NCBI GenBank assembly: GCA_937877595.1
Contig: CALFIY010000042.1
Location: 1 to 64,000, forward strand
Direction of reading: 5' to 3'
DNA: 64,000 nucleotides
Source: an uncultured Prevotella sp.
GTDB lineage: Bacteria > Bacteroidota > Bacteroidia > Bacteroidales > Bacteroidaceae
The position numbers were made by a program, and so were the translations under genes. Below, piece by piece: positions 34,690 to 44,594 of the stretch (its first letter is position 1; each line of letters begins with the position of its first letter). The notes beneath the pieces are model-generated. The model ran no database searches and was not told the origin of the DNA. It saw only the letters and a list, made by a program, of their open reading frames with translations.

Positions 34690-34722
34690 TTTACGGCTAC
34701 TCCAAATAGGTGTAGCCGTAAA
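34690..34722. other. Perfect stem-loop over the speA stop codon
   Basis: TTTACGGCTAC (34690-34700) pairs perfectly with GTAGCCGTAAA (34712-34722), loop 11 bases. The speA stop (34697-34699) is in the stem. A second stem, CGAAAGCC with GGCTTTCG, lies at about 34649-34671. Neither has a T tract on the minus side, so they may shape the mRNA end and not terminate by themselves. Confidence 0.6.
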
Positions 34723-36589
34723 GGCCGGAGCGATAGTTGGAAAGGAATTCCTTTCCCTCCTCAAGGGTGATCTTTCCCTGCTTTACGCTTTTGGTAACCC
34801 AAACCTCGAGTTGACGCACGAGTTTCTTCGGGTCGTACTGTACATAGTCAAGCACTTCGGCCACGGTTTCGCCGTCGATAATCTGGTCGATGTGGTAATG
34901 GCCGTCCTTCACTGACACATGAACGGCAGTAGTGTCGCCAAAAAGATTGTGCATATCGCCAAGTATCTCCTGATATGCACCCACAAGGAAAATGCCAAGA
35001 TAGTAGGACTCGTTGCGGCGCAAAGGGTGGACAGGCAGCGAATGGGTGTTATGGCGATTGGTGACGAAGTTGGCTATCTTGCCGTCGCTGTCGCAGGTAA
35101 TGTCTTGCAGCGTGGCATTGCGCGTGGGGCGCTCGTCAAGCCGCTGTATAGGCATGATGGGAAACAGTTGGTCGATGGCCCATGAGTCGGGAAGACTTTG
35201 GAAAAGCGAGAAGTTGCAGAAATATTTGTCGGCAAGAAGTTTGTCGATATTCATCAATTCTTCCGGTATGTGCTTCAGGTTCTTTGCCAGCGCATGTATC
35301 TCATGGCAAACGCTCCAGTACATCGACTCTACCTCGGCGCGAGTCTTAAGATCGACGATGCCATGGGCAAAAAGGTCAAGCACCTCCTCGCGTATCTGTT
35401 CTGCATCGTGCCAGTCCTCAAGCACGTTACGCGGAGAGAGATTGTCCCATATTTCATAGAGATCTTTCACCAACTGGTGGGCATTCTCATCGGGCTCGTA
35501 CTCTTCTGGCATTTCCGGCAGCGATGCTGTCTCAAGCACATCAATGACAAGCACGGAGTGGTGGGCTGCCAACGAACGGCCGCTCTCGGTGATGATATTG
35601 GGATGTGGAATACCGTTTTTGTTGGCTACCTCTACGAAAGTGTAGATACAGTCGTTGACATACTCCTGAATGCTGTAGTTGACGCTACTCTCGCTTGAGG
35701 GAGAACGCGTGCCGTCGTAGTCAACGCCAAGACCGCCACCGCAGTCGACAAAGTCGACATTGTAGCCCATCTTGTGCAACTGAATATAGAACTGCGAGGC
35801 TTCGCGAAGTGCCGTCTGTATGCGGCGTATCTTAGTAATCTGGCTGCCGATGTGGAAGTGGATGAGGCGCAGGCAGTCGCGCATGTCTTTCTTGTCAAGA
35901 AGTTCGAGGGCTTCAAGCAGTTCGGCACTCGTAAGTCCAAACTTTGAAGCATCGCCGCCACTTTCTTCCCACTTGCCGCTACCACTGGAAGCGAGTTTGA
36001 TGCGTATGCCGATGTTGGGGCGTACGCCAAGTTTCTTTGCCTCACGGGCTATGAGTTCCAACTCGTTGGGCTTTTCCACCACAATAAAAATGTGCTTGCC
36101 CATCTTCTGCGCCAGCAGGGCCAACTCGATGTACGACTGGTCTTTATAGCCATTGCATATAATGATAGAGTCGCTCTGGCACTGCACGGCAATAACAGCA
36201 TGAAGTTCTGGTTTGGAGCCTGCCTCTACGCCAAGGTTGAACTTACGACCGTGGGAGATAATCTCCTCCACCACAGGCTGCATCTGGTTGACCTTAATAG
36301 GATATACCACGTAGTTCTCGCCATGATAGTCGTACTCTTCTGCTGCCTTCTTGAAGCAACTCCAGGTTTTCTCAATACGATTGTCGAGGATATCTGGGAA
36401 GCGCAGCAGCACTGGCGACTGTACGTCGCGCAGTGACAACTCGTCCATCACTTCGCGCAAGTCTATTCTTGTGCCATCCTTGCATGGGGTGACAAAAACA
36501 TTACCCTTGTCGTTGATTCCGAAATAACTGGTACCCCACCCGTTGATGTTGTACAACTCGCGAGCATCATCGATGGTCCATTTCTTCAT
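34697..36589 (-). CDS. speA: Biosynthetic arginine decarboxylase
   Basis: 630 residues, normal for SpeA. The PLP lysine is Lys99 in NYVVYPIKVNQMQPVVEEI; further motifs are LGVEAGSKPEL, FHIGSQITKIRRIQTALRE, VDCGGGLGVDYDGTRS and ITESGRSLAAHHSVLV, and the C-terminal DERPTRNATLQDITCDSDGKI. It converts arginine to agmatine, the first step to polyamines (putrescine, and spermidine in this group). The start is at 36589, 37 bases after aroK on the same strand, so a topA-aroK-speA transcript is likely. The stop codon lies in a perfect stem-loop. Confidence 0.96.
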   Translation of the reverse strand: MKKWTIDDARELYNINGWGTSYFGINDKGNVFVTPCKDGTRIDLREVMDELSLRDVQSPVLLRFPDILDNRIEKTWSCFKKAAEEYDYHGENYVVYPIKVNQMQPVVEEIISHGRKFNLGVEAGSKPELHAVIAVQCQSDSIIICNGYKDQSYIELALLAQKMGKHIFIVVEKPNELELIAREAKKLGVRPNIGIRIKLASSGSGKWEESGGDASKFGLTSAELLEALELLDKKDMRDCLRLIHFHIGSQITKIRRIQTALREASQFYIQLHKMGYNVDFVDCGGGLGVDYDGTRSPSSESSVNYSIQEYVNDCIYTFVEVANKNGIPHPNIITESGRSLAAHHSVLVIDVLETASLPEMPEEYEPDENAHQLVKDLYEIWDNLSPRNVLEDWHDAEQIREEVLDLFAHGIVDLKTRAEVESMYWSVCHEIHALAKNLKHIPEELMNIDKLLADKYFCNFSLFQSLPDSWAIDQLFPIMPIQRLDERPTRNATLQDITCDSDGKIANFVTNRHNTHSLPVHPLRRNESYYLGIFLVGAYQEILGDMHNLFGDTTAVHVSVKDGHYHIDQIIDGETVAEVLDYVQYDPKKLVRQLEVWVTKSVKQGKITLEEGKEFLSNYRSGLYGYTYLE

Positions 36590-36626
36590 AATGTTAGCAA
36601 TTTGTTAGCAATTATTGTGGGAAAGA

Positions 36627-37154
36627 TTATATTTCCAACTGCTTGCGCAGCATGGCGACTGTTGTCTGTATCTTCTCGAAGTCGTCCATCAGACTGACAT
36701 CAAGCGTGTGACGGGCTTTAGAATAGAACTGTTCGCGATACTGCAGTTGCTCGGTGATGTAGGCAATGAGTTCCTCGGCACTCTTCCCTTTTATAAGCGG
36801 GCGTTCGACCTTGCCCATGAGAAGATGACGGTAGAGAACTTCCGGAGTGGCCTTAAGATAAACCGTCTCACCTTGCTGATTGAGATAATCTATATTATCA
36901 AAGAAGCACGGGGTTCCGCCTCCGCAACTGATGATGACATCCTCGAACTCAGCAACCTCATGGAGCATGTTGTATTCCATTTTGCGGAAGCCTTCCTCAC
37001 CACGCTCTGCAAAAATCTGAGCCACGCTCTTGCGCATGCGGCTCTCAATATACCAGTCTAAATCATAGAACATCATGCCAGTGGCCTTCGACAAAGCCTT
37101 GCCAACGGTGGTCTTGCCAGAGCCCATGTAGCCAATGAGTATGATGCGTCGCAT
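36627..37154 (-). CDS. aroK: Shikimate kinase
   Basis: 175 residues. P-loop GYMGSGKTTVGKALS (8-22), shikimate-binding MFYDLDWYIESR, Walker-B-like VIISCGGGTPCFF, and the lid RPLIKGKSAEEL. It phosphorylates shikimate for aromatic amino acid synthesis. Its ATG shares one base with the topA stop (TAATG at 37152-37156), an arrangement that favours translational coupling. Confidence 0.95.
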   Translation of the reverse strand: MRRIILIGYMGSGKTTVGKALSKATGMMFYDLDWYIESRMRKSVAQIFAERGEEGFRKMEYNMLHEVAEFEDVIISCGGGTPCFFDNIDYLNQQGETVYLKATPEVLYRHLLMGKVERPLIKGKSAEELIAYITEQLQYREQFYSKARHTLDVSLMDDFEKIQTTVAMLRKQLEI

Positions 37155-39472
37155 TATTTTTTCTGCTTATCGATTATTGCCATGCACTCATCATAGGTGA
37201 GAGTGTTGATGCGCTGATGGAGGGATTTTGTCAAACGGTAGTTTTTGCCGTCGTAGGCAAGATATGGACCATAGCGCCCATTAAGGACCGTCAACTTTGC
37301 ATCCTCGTCGAAAGTGCGAATAAGTTTCTTGCTTTCCTGTTTGCGGTGCTCCTCTATCAAGGCAATAGCCTCATCAAGAGTAAAGGAGAGAGGGTCTGCC
37401 CCTTTTGGCAGCGACGTGTATTTCTTCTCGTGAAGAACGTAAGGGCCATAACGTCCAGCGCCTATGACGACCGCGCTGCCCTCGTATTCGCCGACAGTGC
37501 GCGGCAGGCGGAAAAGTTCAAGCGCCTCATCAAGAGTAATTGTCTCCATGCTCTTGCTGCTGGGCAACTGAGCAAAGAGAGGCTTATCGGAATCTTCGGC
37601 AGTACCAATCTGCACGACAGGGCCAAAACGGCCTATCTTGACAAAAACAGGGCGCTGCGTCTTTGGGTCGATGCCGATTTTGCGCTCGCCGGCCTTATGT
37701 TCCTGACGAGAGTTCAAAGTATGCTCTACAGTAGGCTCAAACCTGTTGTAGAAGTTGTGCATCATTTCCGTCCACGACTCATTGCCCTCGGCTATACGGT
37801 CGAAATCCTGTTCTACCATGGCCGTGAAATTGTAGTCCATGATATCGCCAAAATTCTCCATCAGGAAATCGTTCACGACAATGCCGATATCGGTAGGTAA
37901 CAACTTTCCCTTGTCGGAGCCGACAAGTTCCTTGCGCGTCTGCGACTTCACGACATTGCCTTTAAGAGTGTCGACGGTGAAGAAACGCTCTTCGCCGCGC
38001 TTGTCGCCTTTGTGCACATAGTCGCGCTGCTGTATGGTAGAAATGGTAGGAGCATACGTGGAAGGGCGGCCGATGCCGAGTTCTTCCATTTTGTGTACGA
38101 GCGATGCCTCCGTGTAGCGCTGCGGTCCAAGAGAGAAGCGCTCGGTGGCAGAAACTTCCACGCGACTGAGCGGCTGTCCCTCACGAAGAGGAGGTAAAAT
38201 GTGAGCCTCTGTCTCCTGTGCTGTTTCGTCGTCGTCTGTCGACTCACGATAGACTTTGAAGAAGCCGTCGAACTTCAGTACCTCGCCTATGGCCGTAAAG
38301 GTGTACTTACGAGCATCGGCATCACCTTGCATCTGAATTTCTATGGTTGTCTTTTCAAGTTCCGCATCTGCCATCTGACTTGCCAAGGTGCGCTTCCAAA
38401 TAAGATCATAGAGGCGCTTCTCCTGCTGGCTGCCTTCTATCTCATGCTGGTCCATATAGGTAGGACGGATAGCCTCGTGAGCCTCCTGTGCACCTTTGGA
38501 ACTGGTATGATACTGGCGCACATGGCTGTAATTGCTGCCGTATTGACTTAGTATCTCATTTTTGCTGGCTGCAATGCAGAGTTTGGAAAGATTGACAGAG
38601 TCGGTACGCATATACGTAATGCGACCGCTCTCGTAGAGGCGTTGGGCTATCATCATGGTCTGGCTCACGGTGAGACCGAGTTTGCGTGCAGCCTCCTGCT
38701 GCAAGGTAGATGTGGTAAAAGGCGGAGCGGGGGTGCGCTTCATTGGCTTCTTGCTCACGCTGTCAACAACGAAAGTGGCATTCTTGCAACTCTCCAAGAA
38801 AGCCTCCACCTCTGCGTGGGTCTTCAGTTTATTGTTAAGAGTGGCCTTAACCTCTGTAGCATTGGAACCGCCATCTACTGGTGTGAATATGGCACTCACG
38901 CTATAGAACGACTCGCTCTTGAAATTCTGTATCTCGCGCTCACGCTCTACTATGAGGCGTACTGCAACACTCTGCACACGACCGGCAGAGAGCGACGGTT
39001 TCACCTTGCGCCACAGTACCGGTGAAAGTTTGAAACCGACGAGGCGGTCGAGCACGCGGCGAGCCTGCTGCGCATTGACAAGGTTCATATCGATGTGGCG
39101 CGGATGCTCTATGGCCTCCAAAATGGCCGGCTTGGTAATCTCGTGAAAAACAATGCGCTTGGTATTTGCTTCGTCGAGACCGAGGACTTCACACAAATGC
39201 CACGAAATGGCTTCTCCCTCACGGTCTTCATCACTGGCAAGCCATACGGCACTGGCCTTCTTGGCATTGCTACGAAGGTCACGCACCAGACGCTCTTTCT
39301 CCTCGGGTATTTCATATACTGGCCGGAGTGTATCGACATCAACACTCATCTCACGCTTCTTAAGGTCGCGGATATGTCCATAACTGGACATCACCTTATA
39401 GTCGCTTCCAAGAAACTTCTCAATAGTCTTTGCCTTGGCAGGCGACTCTACTATAACCAAATTCTTCTGCAT
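37154..39472 (-). CDS. topA: DNA topoisomerase I
   Basis: 772 residues. TOPRIM domain (NLVIVESPAKAKTIEKFLG, LASDEDREGEAISWHL), catalytic Tyr287 in SGRITYMRTDSVNLS, and a central toroid. In place of zinc fingers the C-terminus carries three short Topo_C repeats with the motif G-R-F/Y-GP (GRFGPVVQIG, GRYGPYVLHE, GRYGPYLAYDGKNYRL), as usual in Bacteroidetes. It relaxes negative supercoils. A -7 box (TACTTTTG, minus strand, 39502-39509) lies about 30 bases before the start. It shares one base with aroK downstream. Confidence 0.97.
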   Translation of the reverse strand: MQKNLVIVESPAKAKTIEKFLGSDYKVMSSYGHIRDLKKREMSVDVDTLRPVYEIPEEKERLVRDLRSNAKKASAVWLASDEDREGEAISWHLCEVLGLDEANTKRIVFHEITKPAILEAIEHPRHIDMNLVNAQQARRVLDRLVGFKLSPVLWRKVKPSLSAGRVQSVAVRLIVEREREIQNFKSESFYSVSAIFTPVDGGSNATEVKATLNNKLKTHAEVEAFLESCKNATFVVDSVSKKPMKRTPAPPFTTSTLQQEAARKLGLTVSQTMMIAQRLYESGRITYMRTDSVNLSKLCIAASKNEILSQYGSNYSHVRQYHTSSKGAQEAHEAIRPTYMDQHEIEGSQQEKRLYDLIWKRTLASQMADAELEKTTIEIQMQGDADARKYTFTAIGEVLKFDGFFKVYRESTDDDETAQETEAHILPPLREGQPLSRVEVSATERFSLGPQRYTEASLVHKMEELGIGRPSTYAPTISTIQQRDYVHKGDKRGEERFFTVDTLKGNVVKSQTRKELVGSDKGKLLPTDIGIVVNDFLMENFGDIMDYNFTAMVEQDFDRIAEGNESWTEMMHNFYNRFEPTVEHTLNSRQEHKAGERKIGIDPKTQRPVFVKIGRFGPVVQIGTAEDSDKPLFAQLPSSKSMETITLDEALELFRLPRTVGEYEGSAVVIGAGRYGPYVLHEKKYTSLPKGADPLSFTLDEAIALIEEHRKQESKKLIRTFDEDAKLTVLNGRYGPYLAYDGKNYRLTKSLHQRINTLTYDECMAIIDKQKK

Positions 39473-39501
39473 AGCAGTACTCTGTTTTCGTTTTCGGGCT
39501 G

Positions 39502-39509
39502 CAAAAGTA
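39502..39509 (-). promoter_or_regulatory. -7 element for topA
   Basis: Minus-strand TACTTTTG, matching TAnnTTTG; no matching TTTG at 19 bases. Confidence 0.45.
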
Positions 39510-39607
39510 GATAAAAGTTTCCGTTACACATTATTAATATATATGTTTTTTGTTTTTCTTAACTATTCTTCTCTTCTCTCTAATAGGGCGGTTTCAGGTT
39601 TTTTCCA

Positions 39608-39615
39608 TAATTTTG
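39608..39615 (+). promoter_or_regulatory. -7 element for metG
   Basis: TAATTTTG, 32 bases before the metG ATG; -33 part unclear. Confidence 0.45.
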
Positions 39616-39647
39616 CAGCCTGAAGAAAACAGAAACACAAAATACAG

Positions 39648-41714
39648 ATGACAGAGACGAATTTCAAACGTACCACAGTGACAGCCGCACTGCCATATGC
39701 AAACGGCGGTGTACACATCGGCCACCTGGCTGGAGTATACGTGCCTGCCGACATCTACGTAAGATATCTCAGGCTGAAAAAACGCGACGTAATGTTTATT
39801 GGCGGCAGCGACGAGCATGGAGTACCCATCACCATCCGCGCCCGCAAGGAAGGATGCACACCACAAAACGTCGTGGACAGGTTCCATGAGATGATTAAGA
39901 ATAGTTTTGAGGAATTCGGTATTTCCTTCGACATATACAGCCGCACTACAAGCGAAACTCACCACAAGTTTGCTGCAGAATGGTTTCGCAAACTCTACGA
40001 TGAGGGGAAACTGACGGAAGATACAACCACACAACTCTACGATGAAGAGGCGCACCAGTTCCTGGCAGACAGATACGTCACCGGCGAATGTCCGCACTGC
40101 CACAACGAAGCAGCGTATGGCGACCAGTGCGAGAAGTGCGGAAGAGACCTTTCGCCACTGGAACTAATCAATCCAAAGTCGACTATCAGCGGCTCAACGC
40201 CTGTGCTGCGCGAGACAAAGAACTGGTATCTGCCACTTAACGAATATCAGGACTGGCTGAAGAAATGGATACTGGAAGAGCATCGCGAATGGCGACCCAA
40301 CGTGTACGGGCAATGCAAGAGTTGGCTTGACATGGACTTGCAGCCAAGAGCAATGACACGCGACCTCGACTGGGGAATACCAGTGCCCGTGGAGGGTGCA
40401 GAGGGAAAGGTGCTCTACGTATGGTTTGACGCACCAATAGGATATGTCAGCAACACAAAGGAACTATGCGAGAAATATCCAGAGAAATGGGGCTCGTGGC
40501 AACAATGGTGGCAGAAGGAAGACACGCGGATAGTACACTTCATAGGAAAGGACAACATCGTTTTCCACTGCATCATCTTCCCTGTGATGATGAAAGCACA
40601 CGGCGGCTACACGCTGCCTGACAATGTGCCGGCCAACGAATTCCTGAACCTCGAGGACAACAAAATCTCAACATCTAAGAACTGGGCTGTATGGCTGCAT
40701 GAATATCTTGAAGACATGCCAGGCAAGCAGGACGTGCTGCGCTACGTACTCACCGCCAACGCTCCAGAGACGAAAGACAACAATTTCACATGGCGTGACT
40801 TCCAGGAGCGCAACAACAACGAACTGGTGGCCGTTTACGGAAACTTTGTAAACAGGGCACTGCAACTTACAAAGAAATACTGGCAGGGAGTAGTGCCGCA
40901 GTGCGGCGAACTGCTTGACGTAGACAATAAAGCCATCGAAGAGTTTAAGGACGTAAAGGAAAAGGTGGAGCAAATGCTGGAACAGTTCAAATTCCGCGAT
41001 GCACAATTTGAGGCAATGAACCTTGCACGAATCGGCAACCGCTATATCACTGAATGTGAGCCGTGGAAAGTATGGAAGACTGACCCTAAGCGCTGCGAAA
41101 CAATACTGAATATCTGCCTGCAGATAACAGCAAATCTGGCGATTGCCTTCGAGCCATTCCTGCCATTCTCATCGCAACGGCTGTTCAACATGCTGAACAT
41201 CGAAAAGCCCGAATGGGAACAACTGGGGTCGACCGACCTGTTGCCGGCAGGCCATCAACTTAACGAACCGGAGTTGCTCTTTGAAAAAATAGAGGACGGC
41301 GTAATACAGAAACAGTTGGACAAACTGGAAGCAACCAAGCGCGCCAACGAAATTGAGGCACACAAGACAGCACCGATAAAGGAGACCGTAAGTTTTGAGG
41401 ATTTTGAAAAACTTGACATCCGTGTAGGACTGGTGAAGAGTTGTCAACGCGTACCGAAATCAAAGAAACTATTGCAGTTTACCCTTGACGACGGCACAGG
41501 CAGCGACCGCACCATCTGCTCCGGCATCGCCTCATTCTATGAAAACCCTGAAGAACTCGTAGGCAAGCGCCTCCTCTTTGTGGCAAACTTTGCACCGCGC
41601 AAGATGATGGGCATTGAAAGTCAGGGCATGATACTATCTGCCGTTGATGCCGACGAAAGCCTCAGCGTAGTAACCACTACAAAGGATGTAAAGCCTGGAA
41701 GCGAGGTGGGATGA
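39648..41714 (+). CDS. metG: Methionyl-tRNA synthetase
   Basis: 688 residues. The HIGH motif is HIGHLAG (about 23-29), a zinc knuckle [18 protein letters not shown] sits at about 147-164, the KMSKS-type loop is KISTSKNW, and the C-terminal about 110 residues ([46 protein letters not shown]) form the EMAPII-like tRNA-binding domain used for dimerisation. The protein charges initiator and elongator tRNA-Met. The nucleotidyltransferase-aminotransferase gene starts 38 bases later and could be read from the same promoter. Confidence 0.97.
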   Translation: MTETNFKRTTVTAALPYANGGVHIGHLAGVYVPADIYVRYLRLKKRDVMFIGGSDEHGVPITIRARKEGCTPQNVVDRFHEMIKNSFEEFGISFDIYSRTTSETHHKFAAEWFRKLYDEGKLTEDTTTQLYDEEAHQFLADRYVTGECPHCHNEAAYGDQCEKCGRDLSPLELINPKSTISGSTPVLRETKNWYLPLNEYQDWLKKWILEEHREWRPNVYGQCKSWLDMDLQPRAMTRDLDWGIPVPVEGAEGKVLYVWFDAPIGYVSNTKELCEKYPEKWGSWQQWWQKEDTRIVHFIGKDNIVFHCIIFPVMMKAHGGYTLPDNVPANEFLNLEDNKISTSKNWAVWLHEYLEDMPGKQDVLRYVLTANAPETKDNNFTWRDFQERNNNELVAVYGNFVNRALQLTKKYWQGVVPQCGELLDVDNKAIEEFKDVKEKVEQMLEQFKFRDAQFEAMNLARIGNRYITECEPWKVWKTDPKRCETILNICLQITANLAIAFEPFLPFSSQRLFNMLNIEKPEWEQLGSTDLLPAGHQLNEPELLFEKIEDGVIQKQLDKLEATKRANEIEAHKTAPIKETVSFEDFEKLDIRVGLVKSCQRVPKSKKLLQFTLDDGTGSDRTICSGIASFYENPEELVGKRLLFVANFAPRKMMGIESQGMILSAVDADESLSVVTTTKDVKPGSEVG

Positions 41715-41752
41715 CCCATATAACTACTCTATAAACATAACGATTATCGCAG

Positions 41753-43573
41753 ATGCAGGCAATCATCTTAGCCGCAGGCATGGGACGCCGGCTGGGCGAG
41801 TACACCAAGGACAACACGAAGTGCATGGTTCCAGTGAACGGCGTACGCCTCATTGACCGACTGCTGGGCCAACTCTCAGAGCAACAGTTGCAGCGAGTTG
41901 TCATTGTCGTAGGATACAAGGGTGACGCTCTGCGCCAACATATCGAGCAGAACTACAAAGGCCCCCTGCATATTGAATTCGTAGACAATCCCATCTTCGA
42001 CCGCACAAACAACATATACTCGCTGTCGCTGGTGGAAAAGCAGTTGCAGGAAGACGACACTCTGCTCATAGAAAGCGACCTGATATTCTCAGACCGCCTG
42101 TTCTCTATGATAATCGACAACCCACATCCCAACCTGGCTCTCGTGGCAAAGTACGAGGCATGGATGGACGGTACGATGGTGCGCATTGATGCAGAAAACA
42201 ATATCGTAAACTTTGTGCCGAAAGCGGCCTTCAGATACGAAGATGTCGACCAATACTACAAAACGGTCAACATATACAAATTCTCACGCGAGTTCTCACA
42301 GCAGAAATATGTGCCATTCCTAAAAGCCTACTGTACGGCGCTGGGAAACAACGAGTACTACGAACAAGTACTGCGCGTGATAACCCTGCTTGATCAGACC
42401 GACCTGAAAGCACTGCAAATTGGCGATGAGAAGTGGTACGAGATAGACGACAAGCAGGACTTGGACATTGCAGAAGCAATCTTTGCCAACGAAGAAGACG
42501 TGCTCCGCAAGTATTACGGACGCTACGGAGGATTTTGGCGTTTCCCGCAGATGCTTGATTTCTGCTATTTGGTAAATCCTTACTTCCCATCACAACGGAT
42601 GGCTGACGAAATGAAGGCAAACTTCCAGACTCTGCTGACAGAATATCCATCGGGAATGAAGGTCAATACACTCATTGCCAGCAAATGCTTCGGCGTGAGC
42701 GAACAGTATATAGTACCTGGCAACGGAGCGGCAGAACTCATCAAGATACTGATGGAGAGTTCGCATGGTAAAGTAGGTTTCATACGTCCTACGTTTGAGG
42801 AATATCCAAACCGCTTTGATGAAGCGCGAAGGGTGACATTCACACCACGAAATCAGGACTACCGCTACACAGCCGACGACCTGATGACATTCTTTGCTGA
42901 TAAAGGCATTAGCCAGTTGATACTTATCAATCCTGATAATCCCTCTGGAAACTTTATTCCCAAGGCTGATGTGCTCCGGCTGGCACAATGGTGCGAAGAG
43001 CGCTGCATCCGTCTGGTAGTTGACGAAAGTTTCGTAGACTTCAGTCGTGACTTCGCCACAAACTCACTATTGGACGACGACACTCTGAAACGGTATCCAC
43101 ACATGGCCGTGATGAAGAGCATATCAAAGAGTTACGGCGTGCCAGGCCTACGGCTGGGAATTTTGTGCTCAGCCGACACAGAACTGATTACGGCTACGAA
43201 AAAATCGGTTTCAATTTGGAACCTCAACTCTTTCGCAGAATACTTCATGCAAATTTACAGCAAACACGAGAAAGACTACCATACAGCATGCGCTAAATTC
43301 ATAGAAGAGCGCAACAGTTTTGAGAGTCAACTGCAAACGGTGCCTTTCCTGCGCGTGATGCCAACTGAGGCAAACTATTTCCTTTGTGAAGTTTTGCAAC
43401 CTTACACTGCAAGCGAAATCGTGATCTACATGCTTAAGCACCATAATATACTGACTCGCGACTGCAGTAAGAAAACCGGACTGGATACCAACCGCCAGTA
43501 TATGCGCATTGCCGTACGCAACCACGACGATAACACACGACTGGTGGAAGCACTGAGAAAATTCACAAGATGA
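41753..43573 (+). CDS. Fusion protein: nucleotidyltransferase plus PLP aminotransferase/decarboxylase
   Basis: 606 residues, two enzymes in one chain. The N-terminal domain (about 1-243) begins MQAIILAAGMGRRLGEYTKD with TKCMVPVNG, the active site of LicC-like nucleotidyltransferases that couple CTP (or another NTP) to a phosphorylated small alcohol or sugar. The C-terminal domain (about 255-606) is a class I/II PLP enzyme of the HisC/CobD type: VPGNGAAELIKIL, LINPDNPSGNFIP, VVDESFVDFSRD and PLP Lys459 in SISKSYGVPGLRLG. Inference: the PLP half makes an amino-alcohol phosphate and the N-terminal half activates it as a nucleotide-linked headgroup, as separate proteins do in Campylobacter capsule pathways. 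The stop overlaps the next gene by 4 bases (ATGA). Substrates are unknown. Confidence 0.8.
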   Translation: MQAIILAAGMGRRLGEYTKDNTKCMVPVNGVRLIDRLLGQLSEQQLQRVVIVVGYKGDALRQHIEQNYKGPLHIEFVDNPIFDRTNNIYSLSLVEKQLQEDDTLLIESDLIFSDRLFSMIIDNPHPNLALVAKYEAWMDGTMVRIDAENNIVNFVPKAAFRYEDVDQYYKTVNIYKFSREFSQQKYVPFLKAYCTALGNNEYYEQVLRVITLLDQTDLKALQIGDEKWYEIDDKQDLDIAEAIFANEEDVLRKYYGRYGGFWRFPQMLDFCYLVNPYFPSQRMADEMKANFQTLLTEYPSGMKVNTLIASKCFGVSEQYIVPGNGAAELIKILMESSHGKVGFIRPTFEEYPNRFDEARRVTFTPRNQDYRYTADDLMTFFADKGISQLILINPDNPSGNFIPKADVLRLAQWCEERCIRLVVDESFVDFSRDFATNSLLDDDTLKRYPHMAVMKSISKSYGVPGLRLGILCSADTELITATKKSVSIWNLNSFAEYFMQIYSKHEKDYHTACAKFIEERNSFESQLQTVPFLRVMPTEANYFLCEVLQPYTASEIVIYMLKHHNILTRDCSKKTGLDTNRQYMRIAVRNHDDNTRLVEALRKFTR

Positions 43574-44583
43574 AAATCTGTATTTGCGGAGGTGGAAACC
43601 TCGGGCATGTTGTTGCAGGCTTTGTGGCTGCACAGAAGCAGCACGACATTAGCGTGCTTACACGTCATCCAGAACGCTGGAGCAAGGACTTGACGATTGA
43701 AGCACCAAGAGGAACAACCTTTTCAGGACATCTGGACGGCATTTTCAGCGAAGGAAAAAATGCCGTGGAAGATGCTGACATCGTCTTGCTTTGTCTGCCT
43801 GGCTACGCTATCCCTCAAACACTTCAGGAAATCAGAGATTTTCTGAAACCAGGCGCAGCAGTTGGAAGCGTGGTGAGCAGTACAGGGTTTTTCTTCGAGG
43901 CTATCGACTTACTCCCATCCGCCCAGCCTCTGTTCGGATTTCAGCGGGTGCCTTTCATTGCACGCACTATAGAATACGGCAATAGCGCCCGTCTGATGGG
44001 CTATAAGGACAGCCTCAACATGGCTGTAGAACACTGCGAGGATCCTGAGTCATTGCGCAACACTCTGGCTGAGATATTCAAAACTCCTATAAATCTCTTG
44101 ACAAGCCACTACGAGGCCAGCATCAGCAATAGCAACCCACTGATGCACACTTCGCGACTCTATTCGTTGTGGAAAGACTGGCATGAAGGCAAGGTCTACG
44201 CGCAAGTGCCTCTGTTTTACGATGACTGGACAGAAGAGGCCGCTCTGTTGTATATCCAGATGGACAACGAACTACAGGCCCTGCTGGAACTGCTACCTGT
44301 CAGGAAAGGCAGTATACCCTCTGTGTTAAACTACTATGAGAGCAATGACGCATCATCATTGGCCAGAAAGTTGCGTAGCATAGAGGCCTTCAAGGGCATC
44401 ATGGCTCCAATGAAGAAAACAGAAGGCGGATTTGTGCCGGACATCAGTAGCCGCTATTTTACAGAGGATTTTCCCTATGGCTTAGCACTCATTTATCGCC
44501 TTGCACATAAAAACAATGTAGATACCCCAGTAATTGATATGATATACAACTGGGGTATGAATATTATCAAGACAATAAGATAA
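43570..44583 (+). CDS. Opine (octopine/nopaline) dehydrogenase-family NAD(P)-dependent reductase
   Basis: 337 residues. The Rossmann motif is KICICGGGNLGHVVAGFVA (GGGNLG at 7-12), then ADIVLLCLPGYAIPQTL, and the family's catalytic histidine as His193 in SNSNPLMHTSRLY. Opine dehydrogenases join an amino group to a keto acid by reductive condensation, or reduce related substrates. Length is normal. It is coupled by an ATGA overlap to the fusion gene, so it most likely acts on the amine or keto compound of the same pathway. Reading order suggests aminotransferase product, reductive N-alkylation, nucleotide activation in some order, but this is inference. It converges on rnc with 11 bases between stops. 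Confidence 0.78.
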   Translation: MKICICGGGNLGHVVAGFVAAQKQHDISVLTRHPERWSKDLTIEAPRGTTFSGHLDGIFSEGKNAVEDADIVLLCLPGYAIPQTLQEIRDFLKPGAAVGSVVSSTGFFFEAIDLLPSAQPLFGFQRVPFIARTIEYGNSARLMGYKDSLNMAVEHCEDPESLRNTLAEIFKTPINLLTSHYEASISNSNPLMHTSRLYSLWKDWHEGKVYAQVPLFYDDWTEEAALLYIQMDNELQALLELLPVRKGSIPSVLNYYESNDASSLARKLRSIEAFKGIMAPMKKTEGGFVPDISSRYFTEDFPYGLALIYRLAHKNNVDTPVIDMIYNWGMNIIKTIR

Positions 44584-44594
44584 AGGGGGCATGC

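Noticed and set aside
33857..34696. tRNA genes in the argB-speA gap.
   Set aside because: No GTTCRAnYC T-arm or matching acceptor ends were found here or in the other gaps.
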